A stretch of 27,363 bases of DNA. It comes from a virus. The stretch is taken from positions 1 to 27,363 of the IMG/VR virus record IMGVR_UViG_3300046010_002014, one strand, 5' to 3'. The first letter of the stretch is position 1. Every line of letters starts with the position of its first letter. Position numbers and translations under genes: made by a program. Positions 6,027 to 14,577 of the stretch are shown here, piece by piece. The notes under the pieces were generated by a model. It did not search any database. It had not been told where the DNA came from and saw nothing but the letters and a program-made list of their open reading frames with translations.

Positions 6027-6947
6027 TCAGGTTGTGGGGGTTGTGTCAATAAGCTTTGCGCGAATTAGTGCTAGATCGTTTTCAGTAGGTTTTGAATCAA
6101 CACCGCCGTATTTGAAACTATACCCCGCTAAGCGTCCTTTTGTTAAAGGTTTGCCGGATATTAAAGCCCTACGAAGGGTCGGCATCTGCATTCCATAGTA
6201 ATTGAGTGTTGCAGTAAGACTTGGAAATAAAATGCCGTCAGGCATAACGAATACAGTTTTGCTCATTTTTTCTTTTGCTTCCTCAGTATGTTTACGTCCT
6301 AGCCAGTGCATATGACTACGACCTGCTTCGATGTTTGCGCGAATCTTTAAGCGCCCTTCTTCTGAAACTTTACGCCCCTCTGCTTTTGGTTTGCCGCGTT
6401 GCGTCGCACCAATCTTTGCTTTTGTTTCGTCGGATAACGTTTTACCGTATCGATAGTGATTTTCCCCGGCAGTAGGGGTTCTGTTCTGTCGAATCTTTAA
6501 CCGTGCTTCTTCGGTATGCTTTTTCCCAACACGAGGGTGGTTAAAGTAGTCCGCAGCATAAAACTCTTTAAGAGTTGTAGAAATTTTTTCTTTTTGTTGC
6601 TCTGCCATTACTTTGCCAAAGTTTGGCGTAGTTTCTGGCGGGGCGTTGCGCCAAGGCGCGTCCGCAGAATATCCAGAGTTATAGCACATAGGCTGACCAA
6701 CATGTTGAAGTAGATAAATATCTTCTATCTGTTGAAGAGGCATAGTTTCTGGAACAACCTCAACAATCACAAACTCGAACTTATCTTCACCATATTTGTT
6801 CCACGCTGCTTGCAAATGTTTGCAGTGGTGCCTATTACCGCGAAGTAATTTACGGTGTTGTCTAAAGCGCACTTTCTTGTTTGTTGTGCTGCCTACATAA
6901 AACTTGTTGTTGACTACGTTGATGATTTTGTAAATGACCTGTTCCAT
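6027..6947 (-). CDS. GIY-YIG homing endonuclease with NUMOD3 repeats
   Basis: A 306-aa protein. An N-terminal GIY-YIG nuclease domain has VIYKI at 4-8, FYVGS at 16-20, an Arg-rich helix, and QIED (the metal-binding Glu) near residue 75. Four NUMOD3-type DNA-binding repeats follow (GKKHTEEARLKIR, GKTLSDETKAKIG, GRKVSEEGRLKIR, GRKHTEEAKEKMS), then a C-terminal helix-turn-helix region with FPSLTATLNYYGM and GYSFKY, like NUMOD1/IENR1 modules. I start at the ATG with GGAGGG five bases upstream; a longer frame back to 7040 would run through the capsid terminator and is not credible. It is a mobile gene inserted between the capsid and a tail-side structural gene. Confidence 0.9.
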   Translation of the reverse strand: MEQVIYKIINVVNNKFYVGSTTNKKVRFRQHRKLLRGNRHHCKHLQAAWNKYGEDKFEFVIVEVVPETMPLQQIEDIYLLQHVGQPMCYNSGYSADAPWRNAPPETTPNFGKVMAEQQKEKISTTLKEFYAADYFNHPRVGKKHTEEARLKIRQNRTPTAGENHYRYGKTLSDETKAKIGATQRGKPKAEGRKVSEEGRLKIRANIEAGRSHMHWLGRKHTEEAKEKMSKTVFVMPDGILFPSLTATLNYYGMQMPTLRRALISGKPLTKGRLAGYSFKYGGVDSKPTENDLALIRAKLIDTTPTT

Positions 6948-6975
6948 ATTCCCTCCGTTACAAAGCCATATCCGT

Positions 6976-7004
6976 AATGTACCAAAAGGAACCAACATTG
7001 TCAA
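6976..7004 (-). promoter_or_regulatory. Sigma-70-like promoter for the endonuclease and distal structural genes
   Basis: On the minus strand there is a perfect -35 box TTGACA (6999-7004), a 17-base spacer and a TACATT -10 box (6976-6981, four of six consensus positions). It lies just downstream of the capsid terminator and about 30 bases before the endonuclease start codon. Its position suggests it restarts transcription of the endonuclease and perhaps the structural genes beyond it. Seen directly; activity is inferred. Confidence 0.65.
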
Positions 7005-7011
7005 CAAACAA

Positions 7012-7036
7012 AGAAAAAGCCACCCGAAGGTGGCTT
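7012..7036 (-). terminator. Intrinsic terminator after the major capsid gene
   Basis: On the minus strand, AAGCCACC and GGTGGCTT form a perfect 8-bp stem closed by a TTCG tetraloop with a C-G closing pair, and the 3' arm runs straight into TTTTTCTTT. This is a textbook intrinsic terminator. It ends messages coming from the terminase-to-capsid block, comparable in position to the leaky terminator after the T7 capsid gene. Confidence 0.9.
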
Positions 7037-7069
7037 CCAAATCAAGCTAAGTACTTGATTTTATTGGTA

Positions 7070-7978
7070 TTAGGCTCCTTGGGAACCGTAAATACCCAAC
7101 GGATCGCTCACTCCAAACGAGTACCTTTCTCTCGCTTTATATCTGACATTCCCGGTGTCGAAATCGCCATCCATTGAATTTTGTAACGGTGTACGTACAA
7201 AATGCTTCAGACCATTAGGAACATCAGTCGTAAGGAACCAAGCGTTGGTGTCGGTCAAGAAGTGGTTAACGGTGTAACCTTCAGGAATCGAACCATTGTT
7301 CTTCAACGCGTTGATGTCGTTATCGTTAGTACCGACACGGAGTTCGGTTTCCAACAGGCGTGTTGCCACGAACATCAAAGCAGGAGGAACAATAAGCTTG
7401 CGAGGCTTAGCAGCAATCAACAAACTACGTTCATCAGTCCATGCTGCGATCTGAATCACAGCGTTTTCCAACGACGTTTCGTTGAGGTCCACGCCCGTTG
7501 CGGTCGTGTTGCTGTTAGTACCCCCAGACACAAGCGGGTGAGCCGTTGAGAACAGGGATTGGCCGTCACCATAAGTAACAGCAGCAGACCAACCATTGTT
7601 CAACACAGCAGCAGCTTTAACCTGCTTGGTGTAAGCCATAGCGCGAGCAAGTGCCTTGGTGTAACGAGCAGACAAGCTGTCGTACAGGTTATCTTCAATC
7701 GCTTCTTCAGTGATCGAAAAGCCAAGTGCAATTGTTTCGTGCGTATAGCGGGCGGTCCAAGCTTCTTGCGCGTTGTCATAAGCAATCGCAGCGCCTTCGT
7801 TCTTCACCGGAGCGGCGGAGAAGCCAGACAGCTTGGTTTCCTCTTCAAACGAACGCTCGGAGGTCTCGGTTTCGTAGATCTCTTTGTGCTCTTCGCCGTA
7901 CTTTGCATACTCCAGACCGAACAGTGCGTTCAAGCCGGGGAGAAGCTCTTTCAGTAGTTGTGCGCGTGAAATAGCCAT
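7070..7978 (-). CDS. Major capsid protein
   Basis: A 302-aa protein. The N-terminus has LLKELLPGLNALFG and the early acidic segment EYAKYGEEHKEIYETETSER, followed by FEEETKLSGF and PVKNEGAAIAYDNAQEAWTARY, then ALGFSITEEAIEDNLYDSL. The C-terminal half has KPRKLIVPPALMFVATRLL and GNVRYKARERYSFGVSDPLG. This strand-helix order (N-arm and E-loop region, then a spine helix, then a conserved Arg-Tyr-rich C-terminal segment) fits the HK97-fold capsid proteins of tailed phages with Mu gpT-like or aquatic-podovirus types. Its place after portal and scaffold genes and before a strong terminator supports this. It contains no obvious propeptide cleavage site. Confidence 0.88.
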   Translation of the reverse strand: MAISRAQLLKELLPGLNALFGLEYAKYGEEHKEIYETETSERSFEEETKLSGFSAAPVKNEGAAIAYDNAQEAWTARYTHETIALGFSITEEAIEDNLYDSLSARYTKALARAMAYTKQVKAAAVLNNGWSAAVTYGDGQSLFSTAHPLVSGGTNSNTTATGVDLNETSLENAVIQIAAWTDERSLLIAAKPRKLIVPPALMFVATRLLETELRVGTNDNDINALKNNGSIPEGYTVNHFLTDTNAWFLTTDVPNGLKHFVRTPLQNSMDGDFDTGNVRYKARERYSFGVSDPLGIYGSQGA

Positions 7979-7990
7979 TTAAGTTTCCCC

Positions 7991-8650
7991 TTACAGTCCG
8001 GTTGGGTTGTAGTAGGCATGACCACCGAGGAAGGTAGAACCGCTAATGTTCGGCATATTGAACTTAACGATTGCCTCTGGGTAGTAAACCGTACCACTAT
8101 AAGTAAACGCCGTATCCGGCACCAAATCAACAATACGTACAGGCAAAGAAGCCGTTACGTCAGCGGAACTCAACAGGATGCCCTGCTGCGAATCGCCAGT
8201 TGTCGTATTGAGGGTGTTAGCCACCAAAGCGACGTTGTTGTTTACGTTGGTGTAGGTAAGGCCCGAAGTTGTCGAAACAACCGTGGTTCCCGTCACAACA
8301 GCAACTTGGAACAACTGATCGGGATCTTCACAGACATAAGCATAGATAAAGGTGTTAGCCTTCACCGAAGTGCCGCTGATCCATGACTGCGACCATGTGG
8401 GTTGTCCAGTAACAGACGAAACAAACTGACAGCCTAGAAAGACGCCAGCAAAACCGGTGGCTGGTGCAGCAGTTGTCGAGGTCGATACAGCGATGGTGCC
8501 GTCGTTAACAAAAATAACGGGGTCACCAAAACCAATGCTAGAAGCACCGGATGCGATACGACGCTGACGAGTTGCTCCAGCAAACACCTGACCACCGATC
8601 AGATTGATCGGCTTCAAGCCATAGGGCTTGTCTACAGTCGGGTAAGCCAT
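7991..8650 (-). CDS. Probable capsid decoration protein
   Basis: A 219-aa protein rich in Thr, Ser, Val, Gly and Ala and poor in charge. It starts MAYPTVDKPYGLKPINLIGG and includes RRIASGASSIGFGDPVIFV, a typical start for head-decoration or capsid-stabilising proteins in phages with similar gene order. An AGGAG site lies nine bases before the ATG. It lies 12 bases before the major capsid gene. No profile name can be assigned by eye; the decoration role rests on position, size and composition. Confidence 0.65.
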   Translation of the reverse strand: MAYPTVDKPYGLKPINLIGGQVFAGATRQRRIASGASSIGFGDPVIFVNDGTIAVSTSTTAAPATGFAGVFLGCQFVSSVTGQPTWSQSWISGTSVKANTFIYAYVCEDPDQLFQVAVVTGTTVVSTTSGLTYTNVNNNVALVANTLNTTTGDSQQGILLSSADVTASLPVRIVDLVPDTAFTYSGTVYYPEAIVKFNMPNISGSTFLGGHAYYNPTGL

Positions 8651-8662
8651 TTGGAATTACTC

Positions 8663-9139
8663 CTAAGATTGTGGATTGCCACGTCCGAATGTCACCGAAG
8701 TCTTGCGCTCTGAAAACAGAGGCATCCTCGGATCGTTCTCGCGCATGAATGAATTATCGACAGAGCGCATCTGAGCATCTGCTTGCGCTTGATAATACGC
8801 ATTACGTTGCTCAACGAGTTCTACCGGGGTTTTGCAAAGCATCAAACCGCCAACAACAATGTTGTCCTTAAACCGCTGATTATCGTTATCCAGATAACCA
8901 GAAATCTCAGGATGATCTTCAGCTCTTACAGGTTCCCAGCCTTCACGGAGTTTTGTTGACACATTACGTGGGTCAGATTGGCCCATCATGGAGACTCGAA
9001 CCCAACGATATTTGTACCCAGGCTCAGGTGTAGGGTCAGGCAGCAACGTGGGGGGTGCCCAAGTGCGAGGACGCTCTGCTTTTGCACGGGTATCTAATTC
9101 GCGGTTTACGCGGTTTTCAATCGTTTTAGAATCAGCCAT
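8663..9139 (-). CDS. Conserved capsid-region protein of unknown function
   Basis: A 158-aa protein with an Arg/Glu-rich N-terminal helix, a Pro-rich part (WAPPTLLPDPTPEPGYKYRW), a short beta part (REGWEPVRAEDHPEI, then NIVVGGLMLCKTP) and a C-terminal helix with ELVEQRNAYYQAQADAQM. It overlaps the preceding scaffold-like gene by eight bases (ATGGCTGA), with an AAGGG site inside that gene's end. The pattern is familiar from capsid loci of aquatic phages, but its function is unknown. A scaffold partner or minor head protein is plausible. Confidence 0.7.
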   Translation of the reverse strand: MADSKTIENRVNRELDTRAKAERPRTWAPPTLLPDPTPEPGYKYRWVRVSMMGQSDPRNVSTKLREGWEPVRAEDHPEISGYLDNDNQRFKDNIVVGGLMLCKTPVELVEQRNAYYQAQADAQMRSVDNSFMRENDPRMPLFSERKTSVTFGRGNPQS

Positions 9140-10064
9140 TTTGTGTCATCCCTTCCGCTACTTTGCGAGCGTACAGTTCAAGAGGAATTTTTAACTTCTT
9201 CGCTAAAGCTACCTGCGTTTGGGTGAGCGTGATTTTCTTGGGGGCAACGCTACGAGACGCTGGAGCTACTACGTTACTACGTCGAGGTTTTTCCTCTTTT
9301 ACACTCTCAAAGTTCTCAGGGAACTTCTCGCGTATACGAGAGTTGACGCGTTCATAATACTCATCTGAAGTCGGGTCAACACCGTTTTTGACCAATTTCT
9401 CATGCAGCCCCAGAGCAAAGCTGGTCATCTCTTCGTCCTGCCCAAACCACCGATTTTGGTCACGCCATGCAAGTGCTTTCGGGTCAGGAGACGGCTCTGG
9501 TGCGGATTGTGGTTGCATATTTACAGGAATTTGTCTTTCCTGTAAAGGGGTTGGTTTGAAATTGCTAATCCGTTCAAGTTTTAATTTAGCAACAGTTAAT
9601 GCTTCTTGTGCTGCTACGATTTGATCGGCATCCCCAGCGTCATATGCAGACTTATAAGCTTTTCTAGCTTGGTCAAGCTCTAACTCAGCAGTATTCTTAG
9701 CCGTTTTAACGAGCACATCGGTATTACTACCGAGGTCTTTTTTGAGGCGGTTGTTTTCATCAATTAGCTGTTGAGCAAACTTCAAAGCCTCTTCACGTTC
9801 ACGCAAAGCTACTTCTTTAGCCCGACGCTCGTCATGATAACCATGAGTTATTTTCTTAATACGTTTTTGTACGCTCTCGTCGTATTTAGATAGCTCATCG
9901 TCAGAAGCTTCAGCAACAGGCTCCTCTAAAGGTTTTCTATTTCTATCTTCTGGAGGAGTGTCATCGACGATTTCAATCTCAAACTCACTGTCCGCCTTAG
10001 CTTCTTGTTTAGGCTCTTTTTCAGCTTCATCAGGAAACTTAAACTCTTCTTTATCCATTGCCAT
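9132..10064 (-). CDS. Scaffold-like acidic coiled-coil protein
   Basis: A 310-aa protein. The first 70 residues are strongly acidic and disordered (EAEKEPKQEAKADSEFEIE). A long coiled-coil region follows (RRAKEVALREREEALKFAQQ, then LIDENNRLKKDL and AELELDQARKAYKSAYDA), then a Pro-rich linker and a basic C-terminal part with KKITLTQTQVALAKKL. This layout (acidic, helical, basic tail) is usual for scaffolding proteins that guide capsid assembly, and the gene lies between portal and capsid genes where scaffold genes sit. A GAGGTG site precedes the ATG. Function inferred. Confidence 0.72.
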   Translation of the reverse strand: MAMDKEEFKFPDEAEKEPKQEAKADSEFEIEIVDDTPPEDRNRKPLEEPVAEASDDELSKYDESVQKRIKKITHGYHDERRAKEVALREREEALKFAQQLIDENNRLKKDLGSNTDVLVKTAKNTAELELDQARKAYKSAYDAGDADQIVAAQEALTVAKLKLERISNFKPTPLQERQIPVNMQPQSAPEPSPDPKALAWRDQNRWFGQDEEMTSFALGLHEKLVKNGVDPTSDEYYERVNSRIREKFPENFESVKEEKPRRSNVVAPASRSVAPKKITLTQTQVALAKKLKIPLELYARKVAEGMTQNG

Positions 10065-10072
10065 AGTTCACC

Positions 10073-10453
10073 TCACGCAGCACGTCGGATACCACGGGGA
10101 TCTTCAACCACCGCTTCGACGGAATCATCGTTAATCAAACGAAACTCTCGGTCATGGATCATGATCCGAGTACCTGTATTGGCTCTAACTAAAATAAAGT
10201 CGCCCTCTCTACACCAAGGACCGCTAGGAAAACGAGACGGATCAGCGTAGGCAAGATCTCCTAGCTTTACGACAAACAGCACATTAGTAAGCAGCTCTTC
10301 ATGCTTAATCGTAATGTCCGCTTTTACGATCCCGCTATCAAACTTTTCTTCGTAGTCAGGTATAGTGCACAGGATCTTGTACCCTTTAGGGACAGGTAAC
10401 TGCTTTGCTTTTTGTTGTGCCGCTTCAATAACAGCCTCCGCTGTGTCATTCAT
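10073..10453 (-). CDS. groES: Phage GroES-like co-chaperonin
   Basis: About 126 aa. It shows the GroES layout: VPKGYKILCTIPDYEEK as the first barrel strand, a mobile-loop stretch (FDSGIVKADITIKHEELL), then VLFVVKLGDLAYAD, WCREGDFILVR and a final DREFRLINDDSVEAVVEDP. GroES caps the GroEL chamber; phage versions such as T4 gp31 adjust the host chaperonin for capsid protein folding. I start at the ATG overlapping the previous stop, with GAGG nine bases upstream; an upstream ATG adding nine residues lies inside that gene. The position among head genes fits a capsid-folding role. Confidence 0.85.
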   Translation of the reverse strand: MNDTAEAVIEAAQQKAKQLPVPKGYKILCTIPDYEEKFDSGIVKADITIKHEELLTNVLFVVKLGDLAYADPSRFPSGPWCREGDFILVRANTGTRIMIHDREFRLINDDSVEAVVEDPRGIRRAA

Positions 10454-10649
10454 CTTCAAATTCCTCATAACGTTGCACAAGGTCTTGGATTTCCATCTTT
10501 GCTAGGCGCAGACCTTGGATAACGCCACACAAATTTCTATACTCAGCAAAGTCTTTCGCTCCGCTTCCCACTAAAGAGTCCTTGATGGACTCCTCCCGCT
10601 CTATCAGCCGCTTACTCAAATGCTCAAGCATCTGCCGTTCATAAGTCAT
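10446..10649 (-). CDS. Small helical protein between portal and co-chaperonin
   Basis: A 67-aa, charged, entirely helical-looking protein (RQMLEHLSKRLIEREESI, then GLRLAKMEIQDLVQRYEEF). The ATG overlaps the portal TGA by one base (TGATG), with a GAGG site near the portal's end; a TTG one codon upstream is less likely. It overlaps the co-chaperonin start by eight bases. Similar short coiled-coil genes follow portal genes in related phages. Function unknown. Confidence 0.72.
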   Translation of the reverse strand: MTYERQMLEHLSKRLIEREESIKDSLVGSGAKDFAEYRNLCGVIQGLRLAKMEIQDLVQRYEEFEDE

Positions 10650-13027
10650 CAACCACCTCGTTTCATAGCAGATTTAAGTAAGTCAGCTTGTATTTTCTTA
10701 TCATCCCTACGATCTTGGCTTTGCAGACGAATGTTTTCCTTCTGAGCTTCAAGTTGGATACGCTGCTGCTCGTTCTGTAACCTACCCTGAGCAAGTGCCA
10801 TATCTGCCTGATCTTTAGCGGCTTTGCGTTGTTGCTCCATTGCCTTGATCTGCAACTCTTGTTGCTGCATCTGAACCAGCGGATCTGCTGCCATTGCCTG
10901 AGACTGTTGCTGTGCAGCTTGTGCTTGATGAATCTGTAGGACTTGTTGTGCAGCTTCAGCCACATACTTCGCCATCGCAAGCTCTTCAGCTTCGGACACC
11001 TTCTGCTCCGGTCCAGGTAGGGGCGCACCGACACGTTGTTCAATCTCTTGACGGTAAGCATACCCAAGATGCTCAGAGACATGAGCCATAATCGCAGCTT
11101 GCATCTGCTGCGCCATCGGAGACTGACCAATCGTTGCAGCAATCTTAGGATCTTGCATGAACGCCATGTGCGTTGAGATATGCGCTTGGTGGTCCTGATA
11201 AATAAAGGCTTTTAGCGGTGTGCCTTTTAGCGCGTTCATGTTCTCCGTCACAGGATCTTTAGGCGTCTGATCGTCAGGTAGTGGTACCAACTTATCAGCA
11301 TTGGGAATACCCAACACATCGAGCATCTGCCTATGCAGCCGTGGGAGGTCATAAAGCTGAGGTGCCCCTTGAGCTAACTGAAGTGCCGCTTGGTACTGCA
11401 CCACCCGCTGAGCCATGGTCGAGGCGTTAGGGTCAGAGACGGGTATGACCTCAATGATGTCGTAGTCCTCAGCCTTAACCTGTGGGGTGCCATCTTGTGG
11501 TGTATAGCTATAGTCCGGTGCGGTGTACTCGCGGATGATCTCTTTGAGGAGCTTGAACTCTTCCTTCATTGCCGCATGGATGCGAGCCTGTACTGCACCC
11601 ATCGTCTTGAGCTGTCGCTCTAAGAGAGCCAGCGTTGTACCCACCGGAGCTTGACTCGACATGTCGCTGATCTTCATATCAGCCATACCACTGAGCCGTC
11701 GCGCTTCTTCAGTAATCTGATTAAGCAGTGCTAATAAGACCTGACTTGGTTCTTTATACGGCAGCGGCAGGATGTTGTCTCGTATAGCACCTCCAGGCAC
11801 ATCCACATCTCGCCATTCACCGGGAGCTATCGGCGTGTCATCACCTTTAATGCGTAGTCCTCTGGACTTAAGACCGCCGGGGAGGTTAGACAGTGAGCCT
11901 GCATCCACAAGCTGACGGATCAACATCGTACCTGCGGTGGCATAACCACCAATAATATGTATCAACCCGAAGCCATACGCTCCAAACCCAGGTATATACA
12001 TATAGTGCACAAAGTGCTGACGCGCACGTTTCTGTGAGTCATCTTCCCGATAGTTGCGACGGATGGCGAGTACTTTATTAGTGCCTTTATCAATCGTAAT
12101 GACGTAGGGCACCGGCAACTCTTCCTCATACCCCGGCAAGTCATACTCAGCGTGGATCTCATAGATCTGATACCGCTCATCGCGGGTGGGCTGCTGACCT
12201 TCTTTCTGCGCCTTGGCTTTCTCAATATCTGTCTGACTGGGGTCAGGCTCACCAAGGTCGATGTCCCTATAAAACCCACTGACCTGCAACCGCTTAATGT
12301 CATTCTTAGTCTTACGCATCACATGAGTGAGGCGGTCTGTACGTCGAATGTTTGTCACACCATAAGGCAAAATGACATCTTCAGCAGGAACATAGAAAGA
12401 CACCTGTCGCTCAAGCGACGGATCGTAGTAGACTTTCTTAAACGATGACCCCGCAAGGGCAACACCCCACAGAGCACGTTCATGCTCACTGCGGTACTCA
12501 GGCATCTTGTCCGTAAGCTGATAGTTCATATCAGCCTGTACCCGCTTGGCAGCTTCTTCGACTTGTGGGTTCCAAGCTCCAATGATGTTGGTCTTAACCG
12601 GACCTTGCGCGGGGAATGTCTCCATAATAGACTCGCTCTGGAAGCGAATCGCCGACTCAGTCAGCAACGTAGAGAACACCCCACAAGCGCCATCCCAAGG
12701 CTCAGTCACCTCATCGTACCGAAGGCCAAGAACATCCAAACCCTTGACATACGTATCAACCCAGTCTTTGCGACTATTAATATCAGCCTCAACTAACTCC
12801 ATCAGATCAGAAGATAGCTTCTGTAAGTCAGCTTCAGACATGAAATCTGCAAGATTAGCGTCAAAGTCCTCAGCCGAAGGCTCATCTGGCACAAGTTCAA
12901 TCTCCACCCCACCCACACCAATACTCATACTTTCGGGGTTCTCAACTTCAATCTCGATGGGGGCTTCTTGCTGCGCCAACATCTCGATGCCTTCAGGCAT
13001 TTCATAAAGTGCTTTACTGATTGCCAT
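10649..13027 (-). CDS. Portal protein (P22/SU10-like)
   Basis: A 792-aa protein, the size of large P22-type portals. After an acidic start come RKDWVDTYVKGLDVLGLRYD and WDGACGVFSTLLTESAIRFQ, followed by ETFPAQGPVKTNIIG. The core continues with GSSFKKVYYDP, FYVPAEDVILPYGV, AYGFGLIHIIGGYATAGTML and MADMKISDMSSQAPVGTTLA. The C-terminal 120 residues are a Gln/Lys-rich coiled coil (QAQAAQQQSQAMAADP, then QQRIQLEAQKENIRLQ). The portal is the dodecameric ring at the head vertex through which DNA is packed. It lies directly after the terminase large gene. Family call is strong; the subfamily less so. Confidence 0.92.
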   Translation of the reverse strand: MAISKALYEMPEGIEMLAQQEAPIEIEVENPESMSIGVGGVEIELVPDEPSAEDFDANLADFMSEADLQKLSSDLMELVEADINSRKDWVDTYVKGLDVLGLRYDEVTEPWDGACGVFSTLLTESAIRFQSESIMETFPAQGPVKTNIIGAWNPQVEEAAKRVQADMNYQLTDKMPEYRSEHERALWGVALAGSSFKKVYYDPSLERQVSFYVPAEDVILPYGVTNIRRTDRLTHVMRKTKNDIKRLQVSGFYRDIDLGEPDPSQTDIEKAKAQKEGQQPTRDERYQIYEIHAEYDLPGYEEELPVPYVITIDKGTNKVLAIRRNYREDDSQKRARQHFVHYMYIPGFGAYGFGLIHIIGGYATAGTMLIRQLVDAGSLSNLPGGLKSRGLRIKGDDTPIAPGEWRDVDVPGGAIRDNILPLPYKEPSQVLLALLNQITEEARRLSGMADMKISDMSSQAPVGTTLALLERQLKTMGAVQARIHAAMKEEFKLLKEIIREYTAPDYSYTPQDGTPQVKAEDYDIIEVIPVSDPNASTMAQRVVQYQAALQLAQGAPQLYDLPRLHRQMLDVLGIPNADKLVPLPDDQTPKDPVTENMNALKGTPLKAFIYQDHQAHISTHMAFMQDPKIAATIGQSPMAQQMQAAIMAHVSEHLGYAYRQEIEQRVGAPLPGPEQKVSEAEELAMAKYVAEAAQQVLQIHQAQAAQQQSQAMAADPLVQMQQQELQIKAMEQQRKAAKDQADMALAQGRLQNEQQRIQLEAQKENIRLQSQDRRDDKKIQADLLKSAMKRGG

Positions 13028-13035
13028 GATCTGTC

Positions 13036-14577
13036 CTAACTTAAGTAATATCCACGTTTAGCACCGCGAAAGCCTCTAAAGTACTGGACCTCATCTGGCT
13101 CGTCGCTTGGGAGACGTAAAAAACCCCCATTCCTAAAACGTGCTAATGCTAACGTAGTTGCGTCCACATAGTCATCATGCTCGCCTGCGGGAAAAGCTGC
13201 AATCTCATCAATAAGTTCTTCAGCCCAACGTGTGTTAGGCACCCATACCCGCCCTGACTGTATGATGTCAGACACCGAATTAAGTCTAGTTATCTTGTCG
13301 TTACCTTTACTGGGAGTGAACTCTGACACAGGCACACCCATCCGACGCAACTCTTGATATAGAGAGATACCTGATACCTTCTTTTCTACAATAAGTGCAT
13401 CGGGTTCATACTCTTTATACAACTCAAGCACCCGTTGCTTTAACTGGAAAAACTCCATCCGCGATTTCCACGCGTCTAAGAGGATAATGTTTGTCTGATC
13501 TTCCTCAGTTGTCCACACACCCCACGTTGTACACGCAGAATAGTCCGAACGATTAGTCGTTTCGTACGCCGTATCCCACGACTGAATGATAAAGTTACAG
13601 TTTGGAGGGTCATCTTTCTCCCATACCTTCCACCATTCGCGTTTGACGATGGCACCTTCTTCAGAAGTAGGCTGTTGTTGGTACTGAGCCTGCCATTTGC
13701 TGTTTGGAAGCTCCTCTTTTAGCGCAGAAAGCTCGTCTAAAGACCAAAATTCAGGCCAAAGTGGGTTTCCAGAAGGTAAAATAGCAGGAAATTCGATCAC
13801 TTCCCACTCATCTCCCCCTCTTTGGGCGGCATTTTTAACAACTTGCCCCGTTAAATCCCGCAAACCCCAGCGTGTCATAACAATAACGATGGCTCCCCCA
13901 GGCTGTAGGCGCTGTCTTGGCCCGGATGTGTACCACTCGTACACCTTATCGTAGATTTCTGGGTTAGTTGCAGCTAAGGCAGCTTCTTGTTCCGAGTGCG
14001 GGTCGTCAATAATGAGTAGGTCAGCACCTTTACCCGTAACAGCACCTCCCACACCAATAGCAAAATACTCTCCACCCTTGTTAGTCGCCCACCGGCCAGC
14101 AGCTTTAGAGTCCGCTTGTAGGCCAACTGTTGGAAATATGTCTTTATATACGTCTTGATCGACAAGATTTCGCACCTTTCGTCCAAAACCTACAGATAAT
14201 TCAGCAGTATGGGCAGTTTGAATTACTTTTTTATTTGGAAATTTACCTAAAAACCACGCCGGAAGTAAATAAGAAGCAAACTCACTTTTGGTATGACGAG
14301 GCGGCATATTTATTATTAATCGTTTTGTTTTACCTTCAGCAACTCTTTCAAACGCCGCAGCCATACGTAAATGGTGCCGACCATCTACAAACGTAGGCCA
14401 AACTCGTTTTACAAACCGAATAAATCGTTCTCTACATACTTCTTGTTCTTTTAACTGCTCAAGTTTTTGCAGTCGAATATTTAAATCGCGTAAATCACTT
14501 TCAGGTAATCCAGATATATTATTTAATAATGCAGATAAACTTGCTGGATCTGATTGTTGCGGTATATTAATAGTCAT
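13036..14577 (-). CDS. terL: Terminase large subunit
   Basis: A 513-aa packaging ATPase and nuclease. The ATPase part has a Walker A-like loop MPPRHTKSE at 91-99, Walker B LLIIDDPHS at 187-195 and a coupling motif VMTRW at 233-237. The RNase H-like nuclease part has SWDTA near 335, IVEKK near 398 and HDDYVDA near 470, giving the acidic triad. It cuts concatemeric phage DNA and pumps it through the portal. Its ATG overlaps the preceding stop (ATGA). The first 100 codons and the gene before it are visibly AT-richer than the rest of the operon. Confidence 0.96.
   Translation of the reverse strand: MTINIPQQSDPASLSALLNNISGLPESDLRDLNIRLQKLEQLKEQEVCRERFIRFVKRVWPTFVDGRHHLRMAAAFERVAEGKTKRLIINMPPRHTKSEFASYLLPAWFLGKFPNKKVIQTAHTAELSVGFGRKVRNLVDQDVYKDIFPTVGLQADSKAAGRWATNKGGEYFAIGVGGAVTGKGADLLIIDDPHSEQEAALAATNPEIYDKVYEWYTSGPRQRLQPGGAIVIVMTRWGLRDLTGQVVKNAAQRGGDEWEVIEFPAILPSGNPLWPEFWSLDELSALKEELPNSKWQAQYQQQPTSEEGAIVKREWWKVWEKDDPPNCNFIIQSWDTAYETTNRSDYSACTTWGVWTTEEDQTNIILLDAWKSRMEFFQLKQRVLELYKEYEPDALIVEKKVSGISLYQELRRMGVPVSEFTPSKGNDKITRLNSVSDIIQSGRVWVPNTRWAEELIDEIAAFPAGEHDDYVDATTLALARFRNGGFLRLPSDEPDEVQYFRGFRGAKRGYYLS

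Noticed and set aside
5816-6049. 77-aa frame on the minus strand spanning the gap between endonuclease and structural gene.
   Set aside because: It overlaps both real genes extensively without a ribosome site. The 92-base gap holds only a small CTGGG/CCCAG hairpin without a U-tract.
6948-7040. N-terminal extension of the GIY-YIG protein (31 hydrophobic residues).
   Set aside because: It would be encoded by the terminator stem and promoter; the ATG at 6947 has GGAGGG and begins the known domain.
10663-11142. 159-aa frame on the minus strand within the portal gene.
   Set aside because: Shadow in a second frame of the Gln-rich coiled-coil region; no ribosome site and no junction with neighbours.
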